Shown here: one piece after another, positions 1-5,062 of the stretch
Position numbering within the stretch: the first letter of the stretch is position 1
Layout: every line of letters begins with the position of its first letter
NCBI GenBank assembly: GCA_964477875.1
Contig: CAYZFR010000249.1
Coordinates: forward strand, 1-5,062
Source of the DNA: Kuafuiihalomonas sp964477875
Lineage (GTDB): Bacteria; Myxococcota; Kuafuiibacteriia; Kuafuiibacteriales; Kuafuiibacteriaceae
Direction: 5' to 3'
Length of the DNA stretch: 5,062 bases
Program-made: the position numbers and the translations under genes
Notes under the pieces: model-generated
Database searches by the model: none
What the model was told of the DNA's origin: nothing
The model's input: the letters and a program-made list of their open reading frames with translations, nothing else

Positions 1-760
1 TCCCTTCGAGATCGAGGAGGGCCCGCAGGCTGGCGGCCGAAGCCACCACGTCGGCTTCCCGGGACGCCACGTCGCCTTCGGCCTCGGCCAAGCGCGCCTC
101 GAAGCGCAGCAGCTCGGGCTCGGTCGCGAGGCCGGCGTCGAGCTGGCCCTGGGCCTGGTCTCGATCCAGGGCCGCCTCCTCTTCGGTCAGCCTAGCGACG
201 GCGAGGGCCTGCTGGGCCAAGAGGTGGCGGAGGTAGACTTCCACCGCCCGCAGCGCCTCGTCGTTGCGGGCCGCCTTCAGCTGAAGCCCCCGCGCCGCCT
301 CGGCGTGATCGGTGGCCCGCAGGGCGGGCAAGATCTCCAAGAAGAGCGCCGACACCGGATAGCGCAGCTCCGCCGTGAACTGGGCCCGCTCGTTCGGCAC
401 GTCGATGGCGAAGCCGTCCAGACCTTGGAGCACGCCGAGCTGTGCCTGCAGCGCGGCCTGGGCCGCCGGATCCTGCACGCCCGCCACGTCCTGGGCCACA
501 GCGTCCAGATCGACACCGAGGTCGACCAAAGGATCGTTCTGAATGTCGCCGATCCGGGTGTAGTCGAAAGACAAATTGCCCCGGGGCAGGACGTCGACGA
601 AGGCCCGGTCTCGACGGGCCGCCGCTTGGTCCCGATCCGCCTCTCGGGCAGCGACCGCGTTCGAGCGCTCCACCGCTCGCCGAGCGATGCGGTCCACCGA
701 CCAGGCGCCCTCCGGCGGCGCACCGAGGAGCGCGAGGGCCAACAGCAGCGTCCCCGTCAC
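1..760 (-). CDS. TolC-family outer-membrane channel protein of an RND efflux pump (partial, C-terminus beyond left edge)
   Basis: This is the outer-membrane component that would carry substrate from the pump out of the cell. It starts at a GTG (760-758) whose last two bases lie in the permease stop codon (GTGA overlap). A perfect Shine-Dalgarno, AGGAGGT at 773-767, sits 6 nt upstream and fixes the start. The frame then stays open for 253 codons to the window edge. Residues 1-19 look like a short Sec signal peptide (TGTLLLALALLGAP, then EGA-WS). A first helix follows (about 22-58), then a strand-like LPRGNLSFDYTRIGD, a 50-55 residue D/Q/A-rich stretch, a second strand ending RYPVSALF (about 133-140), and long Ala/Glu/Leu-rich helices to the end. 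The segment AGLATEPELLRFEARLAEAE (209-228) matches the family's pattern after the first long hairpin helix. TolC-type proteins usually have 400-500 residues, so a little over half is present. The family call is firm; the substrate is unknown. Confidence 0.92.
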   Translation of the reverse strand, partial: MTGTLLLALALLGAPPEGAWSVDRIARRAVERSNAVAAREADRDQAAARRDRAFVDVLPRGNLSFDYTRIGDIQNDPLVDLGVDLDAVAQDVAGVQDPAAQAALQAQLGVLQGLDGFAIDVPNERAQFTAELRYPVSALFLEILPALRATDHAEAARGLQLKAARNDEALRAVEVYLRHLLAQQALAVARLTEEEAALDRDQAQGQLDAGLATEPELLRFEARLAEAEGDVASREADVVASAASLRALLDLEG

Positions 761-3700
761 GCCAGCACCTCCTGGGCCCGAAAGGCCGGCCGCCGCCAGC
801 GAGCCACCAGCAAGAAGGCGGCGGGCACGAAGTAGAAAGACAGCAGGCTGGACAGCAAGACGCCCCCTGCGATCCCCGTGGCGAAAGGCGGCCAGAAACC
901 CCCCGGCGACAAGATGAGCGGCAAAAAGCCACCGAAGGTGGTGATCGTCGTGCTCACGATGTGCCGGCTGGTCTCGAACTGGACGACGTCGGCGATGGCC
1001 TTCGGATCGCCGTCCGCCGCCGCTTCGTCGGACTGGAGCGCAGAGCTGATGATGATGGCGGCGTTGATCGCGACTCCGACCAGGCCGATGAGGCCGATCA
1101 TGGCCTGAAAGCCGAGCGGGTGGCCGCCGATGGTCGCGCTCAGCAGGCCCAGGCCCATGGACTGCCCGGCCACGACGAAGACCACCGCCCCCAGCCGAAA
1201 GCTGTTCAGGCTCAGGGCGACGCACGCGAACATGAGGCCGACAAGGACCGGGACCAGGGCCAGCAGGTCGCCCATCGCGTCGCCGCGCTTTTCGGCGTCG
1301 CCGCCGATCTCGAGCCGGTAGCCCGGCGGGAGGTCGAGGGGCTCGGCCGACATGACCTCCTGAAAGGACCCGAAGGCGGTGTCGGGGAAGACGCCGGCGT
1401 GGGTCCAGGCCCGGACGATGCTCACCCGCTCGCCGTTTCGGTGGGGGATCGCGGACCAGGACGGCCGGATGGCCATGGAGGCCAAGCCGTCCAGGGGCGC
1501 GGGCGCGGTGCCGTGGGGGCCGACCAGGCCCAGGGCCGCCACACCCCGCATCGAGCCACGGCGCGCGTCGGGGAGCACGACGCGGACCGGGATCTCCTCG
1601 GGACCTTCGAGCAGACTCCCGCCCGTCACCCCTTCCATTCGGGTGCCGACCTGGGCCGCGACCTCGCCCAGCGCGAGCCCGGCCCGCCTCGCCTCCTCCT
1701 CGTCCGCCTCCAGCCACAGCTTGGTGGCGCCGCCGCGGAGGGTGGCGAGGGTGTGGGTGACGGCGGGAACCCTGGCCATGCGCCACCGCAGCTCGTCCGA
1801 GAGCCCCCGGAGCACCTCCAGGTCGCTGCCGTAGACCCGGACCTCGATGGGGGCGTCTACGGGTGGCCCTTGGAGGAGCTCTTGCAGGACGACTTTCGCT
1901 CGCGGGACCTCGTGGTCGATGCGTCGCTGCAGCTTCGGCAGGATGGCCTGCACGTCCTGGGCGCTCTTCACTTCGACCAGCCCCTGGGCGTAGGTGGGGT
2001 TGCCGTCCTGGTTCTGGCGAAGATTGTAGTAGGGCGGCGGTGCGCTCTGCCCGACGAACCAAGCCGTCCGCTCCACCGCCGGTTCGTTCCGGAGGAGACG
2101 GTCCACCGCCATGGCCGCCTCGTGGGTCCGGTAGATGGGGGTGGCGGGCGGCATGCGGAGCTCGACGTGGAACTGATCTCGGTCGGCGGGAGGAAAGAAC
2201 TGCCGGGGCAGGGTCGTCGCCCCCAACACGCCGAGGAGCGGGACCGCCGACGCGAGGCCCATGCTCAGGGCCGGGTGGGCGAGACTCCAATCCAGGCTCC
2301 GGCGAAAGGCGCGTCCCAGCGCCGGCAGCTGAAGCCCCACCTCCAACAGCTTGGGCTTGGCGCTCGGCGGCCGGATGAAGCGGGCGGCCACGTACGGAAC
2401 CACGGTCATCGCCATCACGTAGGAGGCGATGAGCGCCACGATGACGCTGAGGCCGATGGTGCCCACGAACTCACCTACCCGACCCGGAAGCAACAGGATG
2501 GGCATGAAGGCGAGCACCGTGGTGGCGGTGGACGCGAGCAGGGGAAGCCAGAGTCGGCGCAGACTTTCGCGCAGGGCCTGCTGCCGGCCCTGTCCCTCGA
2601 TGAGGCGCTGGCGGACCGCGTCCACCACCACGATCGCGGCGTCGACGAGGAGGCCGAGGGCCACGATGAGGCCGGTGACCGACATCTGGTGAATGGGGAC
2701 GCCCATCCCGCCGAGGACCGCGAGGCAGGCCGCCGAAACCAGAGGTAAGGTCAGGGTGACGGACAGGGCCGAGCGCCAGCCCAAGGTCAAAAAGAGGACG
2801 GCCACCACCAGTCCCAGGCCAACGAGGAGGTTCTGCACGAGGTCGGCCAGACGGGCCTCGGTGTACGCGGTCTGGTCGAAGATCCGGGTGAGCGCGATGC
2901 CGCCCGGAAGCCGAGCTTCGAAGTCGGCGAGCACCTCGTCGGCCCGGACCCGCCAGTCGTCGAAGCGGACGCCGGGCGCGATCTGGGCGGCCACCGCCAG
3001 GGCCGGCGCCTCGTCGACGACGGCCATGGTCGAGGGCGGGGTTCGGATCGTACGCCGGACCTCGGCCAGGTCGCCGACCCGGAGGACGTCGGCCCCGAGG
3101 GGGATCCGCCGGATCCGGTCCAGGCCGTCGATCTCTCCGGTGATCTCGATGGGAGCCTCGACGGTGGGGGCCCGAAGGACCCCTGCGCTCCCTTTGACGT
3201 CTGCGCCGGCGATGGCGGCGGCGACGCGGCCCGCCGTCAGCCCCGCCGTCTCCAGAGCGGCGGCGTCGAGCTCGACCCGGATCTCTTCGGTGGGGGCGCC
3301 GAAGACCTTGACGTGGTCGGTCCCGGGTAGCGCCCGCAGTTGGTCCTGCAGCTCCTCGGCCCAGCGGAGGAGTAGCCCAGGTCGATGCTCCGAGGCCGAG
3401 GTCCACCGGAGGCCGAGGATATAGGTGTAGGCGCCGAAGCGATCGGTGTCGAGCTCTGGCGAGCCGGCGCCGGGCGGAAAGGCGGCTTCGGCGTCGTCGA
3501 GTCGGTCCCTGATCTTCGAGAAGACCGGCTCCACGTCCTTGCCCTGGATGTTCTCGTCGATCTCGACCACGACCACGGAGGCGCCGTTGCGGCTGGTGGA
3601 GCCGAGGGTCGAGATGTCGGGCATCCCGATCAGCTCCTCTTCGATCTTCTCGGTCACCAGGGCCTCGACGCGCTCGGCGCTCGCTCCAGGGAAGCCGGTC

Positions 3701-3831
3701 ACGATCACGCCGACACCGTTGGTAATGGTGGGATCCTCCTGGCGGACGATGGTCGACAGGCTGGCCAGCCCGGCGACCAGGATCAGGGCCACGAAGGTGG
3801 CGACGATGCGCGGATTCTCGAGGAGGCTCAT
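757..3831 (-). CDS. RND-family efflux transporter permease (inner-membrane, proton-driven, HAE-1-like)
   Basis: This is a complete 1024-residue resistance-nodulation-division permease, the energised part of the pump, expected to work as a trimer in the inner membrane. The ATG at 3831-3829 overlaps the adaptor stop, with GGAGG at 3846-3842 about 10 nt upstream. The frame is open further upstream, but that part is an Arg/Gly-rich shadow of the adaptor and is excluded. The family's duplicated layout is clear. TM1 is at about 9-28, followed by RQEDP and FPGASAERVEALVT (47-60). A large periplasmic domain runs to about 325, and TM2-TM6 lie at about 331-480. TM7 is at about 521-541, and a second periplasmic domain contains APPPYYN and QGPPVDAPIEVRVYG (654-668). 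TM8-TM12 lie at about 855-1010. TM4 reads GLLVDAAIVVVDAV, so it keeps Asp397 but has Ala398 where AcrB has a second Asp. TM10 reads GVAINAAIII, with Ile922 at the AcrB Lys940 position. Arg956 in TM11 (SRHIVST) seems kept. Length is normal and there is no frameshift. Substrate is not predictable; metal-type signatures were not seen. Confidence 0.97.
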   Translation of the reverse strand: MSLLENPRIVATFVALILVAGLASLSTIVRQEDPTITNGVGVIVTGFPGASAERVEALVTEKIEEELIGMPDISTLGSTSRNGASVVVVEIDENIQGKDVEPVFSKIRDRLDDAEAAFPPGAGSPELDTDRFGAYTYILGLRWTSASEHRPGLLLRWAEELQDQLRALPGTDHVKVFGAPTEEIRVELDAAALETAGLTAGRVAAAIAGADVKGSAGVLRAPTVEAPIEITGEIDGLDRIRRIPLGADVLRVGDLAEVRRTIRTPPSTMAVVDEAPALAVAAQIAPGVRFDDWRVRADEVLADFEARLPGGIALTRIFDQTAYTEARLADLVQNLLVGLGLVVAVLFLTLGWRSALSVTLTLPLVSAACLAVLGGMGVPIHQMSVTGLIVALGLLVDAAIVVVDAVRQRLIEGQGRQQALRESLRRLWLPLLASTATTVLAFMPILLLPGRVGEFVGTIGLSVIVALIASYVMAMTVVPYVAARFIRPPSAKPKLLEVGLQLPALGRAFRRSLDWSLAHPALSMGLASAVPLLGVLGATTLPRQFFPPADRDQFHVELRMPPATPIYRTHEAAMAVDRLLRNEPAVERTAWFVGQSAPPPYYNLRQNQDGNPTYAQGLVEVKSAQDVQAILPKLQRRIDHEVPRAKVVLQELLQGPPVDAPIEVRVYGSDLEVLRGLSDELRWRMARVPAVTHTLATLRGGATKLWLEADEEEARRAGLALGEVAAQVGTRMEGVTGGSLLEGPEEIPVRVVLPDARRGSMRGVAALGLVGPHGTAPAPLDGLASMAIRPSWSAIPHRNGERVSIVRAWTHAGVFPDTAFGSFQEVMSAEPLDLPPGYRLEIGGDAEKRGDAMGDLLALVPVLVGLMFACVALSLNSFRLGAVVFVVAGQSMGLGLLSATIGGHPLGFQAMIGLIGLVGVAINAAIIISSALQSDEAAADGDPKAIADVVQFETSRHIVSTTITTFGGFLPLILSPGGFWPPFATGIAGGVLLSSLLSFYFVPAAFLLVARWRRPAFRAQEVLA
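767..773 (-). promoter_or_regulatory. Strong Shine-Dalgarno for the TolC-family gene
   Basis: AGGAGGT, read on the minus strand, lies inside the last codons of the permease gene, 6 nt before the GTG start. It decides the start of the channel gene, which would otherwise be missed because it begins with GTG and is cut by the window edge. Confidence 0.85.
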
Positions 3832-4904
3832 CGCGAGGAAGCCTCCACCCCGGCTACGGCCTCGACGCCCTCGACCCGCTGGCCTGGCACCACGCGATGG
3901 GTGCCGTCCACCACCATCGCCTGGCCCTCCTCGAGGGTGCCTCGGACGAAGGCGCGGCTCGAGGTGGCGTGAAGGATCTCCGCTGCTTCGGGAACGATGA
4001 CGCCCTCGCCGACCACGTAGATGACCCAGGACCCGCGGGGACCTTGGCTGAGCGCGGTGAGCGGAACCCAAAAGCCCTCGGCCTCGATACGCTCCCGCAC
4101 GCGGAGCTCGATCTGCTCCTCACGGATCCAGCTTCGATCGGAGGGCAGGCGAAACAGCGCCGTCACGGTTCGGGCGCCGGGCCGAACCTGCTCGACGATG
4201 GAGCTCAGCTCCGCCTCGACGTCCAGGCCCCGCCAGCGGAGCGAGTAGCGCTCGCCAAGCTCCAGCTCCTGGGCGCGGCCGATGGGAACACCGATTTCGG
4301 CCTCGGCGATGCGTCGCCCCTGAAGCTCGATGACGGGCTGCCCGCCTCCCACCACGGCGCCTGAATCCACGAAGCGACGAACCACCGTCCCCGGGAAGGG
4401 AGCGCGGACCACCGACTTGTCGAGCTCGACTTCGATCTGGTCCAGCGAGGCCGCGACCTCCCGCCGGCGGGCCCGGTCGGCCTCCAGGCCGAGGGCCGTC
4501 TCATCGCGCCGCTGCTCGCTGGCAAACTTCTGGTCGGCGAGGGTGGCCACTCGGCGGGCGGTCCGCTCGGCGAGGTCGACCTTGGCGTCGAGCTGCTGGA
4601 GGCTAGCCCGCAAACGAGACCGCTCCGCTTTCAGGCGGGCGACGTCGAGGGTCGCCACCACGGCCCCGGCCTCGATGGCGTCGCCCTCGTCGAAATCGAT
4701 GCGAGCGACCCGGCCCTCTCGCTCGAAGCCGAGGGCCGTCGACTGCCTGGGCCGAACCCGACCCAGGAAAGCCCGCTCCACCTCGTAGTGATCCTGCAAG
4801 GTCAGGATCGCCGTCGGGACCGGGACGACGGGCGGCTCGACCGGCGGAGGCGAGGACCCACAGGCCGTGAGGAGGAAGGCGATGGGAGGGAGCGCGCGCC
4901 GCAT
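3828..4904 (-). CDS. RND efflux periplasmic adaptor (HlyD/AcrA-type membrane fusion lipoprotein)
   Basis: This 358-residue adaptor would link the RND permease to the outer-membrane channel across the periplasm. The N-terminus MRRALPPIAFLLTAC-GSS is a short lipoprotein signal with lipobox L-T-A-C. Cys15 should be lipidated, and Gly-Ser after it argues against an unusual location. A Pro-rich linker (19-30) follows. The first lipoyl half is at 61-87 (EREGRVARIDFDEGDAIEAG), and an Arg/Glu/Ala-rich alpha-helical hairpin spans 88-163. The second lipoyl half is at 164-195 (VVRAPFPGTVVRRFVDSGAV). A beta-barrel domain (about 198-270) and a membrane-proximal domain (271-358, with FWVPLTALSQGPRGSWVIYV) complete the family order. 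I chose ATG 4904 over an in-frame TTG at 4925 because the TTG lies inside an operator-like repeat and would add seven polar residues before the signal peptide. Neither start has a strong Shine-Dalgarno. The stop overlaps the permease ATG. Length is typical of the family. Confidence 0.93.
   Translation of the reverse strand: MRRALPPIAFLLTACGSSPPPVEPPVVPVPTAILTLQDHYEVERAFLGRVRPRQSTALGFEREGRVARIDFDEGDAIEAGAVVATLDVARLKAERSRLRASLQQLDAKVDLAERTARRVATLADQKFASEQRRDETALGLEADRARRREVAASLDQIEVELDKSVVRAPFPGTVVRRFVDSGAVVGGGQPVIELQGRRIAEAEIGVPIGRAQELELGERYSLRWRGLDVEAELSSIVEQVRPGARTVTALFRLPSDRSWIREEQIELRVRERIEAEGFWVPLTALSQGPRGSWVIYVVGEGVIVPEAAEILHATSSRAFVRGTLEEGQAMVVDGTHRVVPGQRVEGVEAVAGVEASSR
3842..3846 (-). 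promoter_or_regulatory. Shine-Dalgarno for the RND permease gene
   Basis: GGAGG lies within the final codons of the adaptor gene, 10 nt before the permease ATG. The spacing is slightly long, so re-initiation by ribosomes finishing the adaptor at the ATGA overlap probably contributes. Confidence 0.6.
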
Positions 4905-4912
4905 GCGCCCAC

Positions 4913-4924
4913 TAGACACTGTCA
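4913..4924. promoter_or_regulatory. Operator-like palindrome, start-proximal copy
   Basis: The 12-bp TAGACACTGTCA contains the palindrome GACA-C-TGTC (4915-4923). It is identical to a second copy at 4944-4955. It ends 8 bp before the adaptor ATG, so a bound dimer would cover a promoter or the translation start. Odd-centred short palindromes of this type are common TetR-family operators; that assignment is inference. Confidence 0.6.
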
Positions 4925-4943
4925 ATCCCGCGACGCAAGGAAA

Positions 4944-4955
4944 TAGACACTGTCA
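4944..4955. promoter_or_regulatory. Operator-like palindrome, distal copy
   Basis: This is an exact second copy of TAGACACTGTCA, with palindrome core GACA-C-TGTC at 4946-4954. It lies 31 bp (start to start) from the first copy, close to three turns of B-DNA, so two bound dimers would sit on the same face. A partial further half-site, AGACAC, follows at 4957-4962. Confidence 0.6.
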
Positions 4956-5038
4956 CAGACACGGAGTTCGGGGGGACACGCGAGCTGACTGCGCGTTGCG
5001 TAGTTGGATCGTGTGTTCCCCGGGTTGCGGGGGGTGCG

Positions 5039-5062
5039 TCAGCGGAGCTCGTCCAGGAGGCG
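5039..5062 (-). CDS. Possible C-terminal end of an upstream gene (only seven codons visible)
   Basis: Reading leftwards from the right edge, one frame gives RLLDELR followed by a TGA stop (5041-5039). The residue pattern is that of an amphipathic helix end, as in a real protein, and the gene would point the same way as the pump operon, ending 134 nt before the adaptor ATG. A regulator of the pump would be a natural neighbour for the operator-like repeats, but nothing in seven residues identifies a family. It could equally be a chance open frame in GC-rich DNA. Confidence 0.35.
   Translation of the reverse strand, partial: RLLDELR

Larger units (their letters stand above)
4905..5038 (-). promoter_or_regulatory. 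Intergenic control region of the efflux operon
   Basis: This is the only non-coding stretch of any length in the window, and it lies directly before the first pump gene. It is less GC-rich and less codon-patterned than the flanks, and contains two copies of TAGACACTGTCA. No consensus sigma-70 promoter stands out. The best weak candidates on the minus strand are TTGCGT (4938-4933) with TCTAGT (4916-4911) at 16-bp spacing, and a -10-like TCTATT (4947-4942) without a good -35. Both -10-like hexamers begin inside an operator copy, which is how a repressor would block polymerase. The region assignment is reasonable; the exact promoter is not determined. Confidence 0.5.

Noticed and set aside
442..2748. 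A 768-codon open frame on the plus strand
   Set aside because: It lies antisense to the permease and channel genes, and its translation is Arg/Gly/His/Asp-rich with no domain or membrane pattern. It is the expected mirror of GC-rich codon use on the other strand.
2471..3406. A 311-codon minus-strand frame inside the permease
   Set aside because: It is a shifted frame of the permease, made of Arg/Gly/Pro-rich low-complexity sequence, while the permease frame shows full family motifs.
3832..4071. An 80-residue N-terminal extension of the permease
   Set aside because: These residues are an Arg/Gly-rich out-of-frame reading of the adaptor's 3' end. The natural RND N-terminus, MSLLENPRIV, begins at 3831.
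4486..4740. Repeated CCGAGGGCCGTC at about 4489-4500 and 4729-4740
   Set aside because: Both copies lie inside the adaptor gene and encode similar short peptides (TALGL and TALGF) with the same preferred codons. No repeat structure is implied.
4905..4925. A seven-residue longer adaptor from a TTG start
   Set aside because: The TTG is part of the operator-like repeat, has no good ribosome binding site, and would add polar residues before a signal peptide that is complete from the ATG at 4904.
5018..5032. Small hairpin CCCCG-loop-CGGGG downstream of the right-edge gene tail
   Set aside because: The stem is only 5 bp, and no T-run follows on the minus strand, so it is not a convincing intrinsic terminator.
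5011..5062. A divergent plus-strand gene starting at GTG near 5011
   Set aside because: The frame is open to the edge, but its translation (Cys/Gly/Pro-rich) is unlike a protein start and no ribosome binding site precedes it.

Overview
The window is GC-rich, densely coding DNA that carries one operon read entirely on the minus strand. It encodes a tripartite RND efflux pump of a Gram-negative bacterium. In transcription order (right to left) it holds a possible last few codons of an upstream gene at the right edge (5039-5062), a short regulatory interval (4905-5038), a lipoprotein periplasmic adaptor (3828-4904), a complete inner-membrane RND permease (757-3831), and the first 253 codons of a TolC-family outer-membrane channel that runs off the left edge (1-760).

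The three pump genes are tightly joined. The adaptor stop and permease start share an ATGA, and the permease stop and channel start share a GTGA, so the operon is probably translationally coupled. Together they would form a continuous conduit. The permease captures substrate in the inner membrane or periplasm using the proton gradient, the lipid-anchored adaptor bridges the periplasm, and the TolC-like channel opens through the outer membrane. The substrate cannot be read from the sequence. No heavy-metal (CzcA-type) signature was seen, so a drug, lipid or other amphiphile exporter of the broad HAE-1 type is the default inference.

The most distinctive non-coding signal is a perfect 12-bp direct repeat, TAGACACTGTCA, just upstream of the adaptor. 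Each copy contains the palindrome GACA-C-TGTC, and the copies lie 31 bp apart, about three helical turns. This looks like a tandem operator for a dimeric repressor, plausibly of the TetR family. The gene ending at the right edge could be that regulator, but only seven codons are visible.

The outer-membrane requirement, the lipobox adaptor, the high GC content and a TolC protein with a long loop before a 'YPVSALF' strand suggest a GC-rich proteobacterium or myxobacterium-like organism. That assignment is inference. I see no RNA genes, mobile elements or CRISPR, and no wholly new system. The points worth checking are the twin operator, the altered charged residues in the permease membrane core, and the long channel loop.
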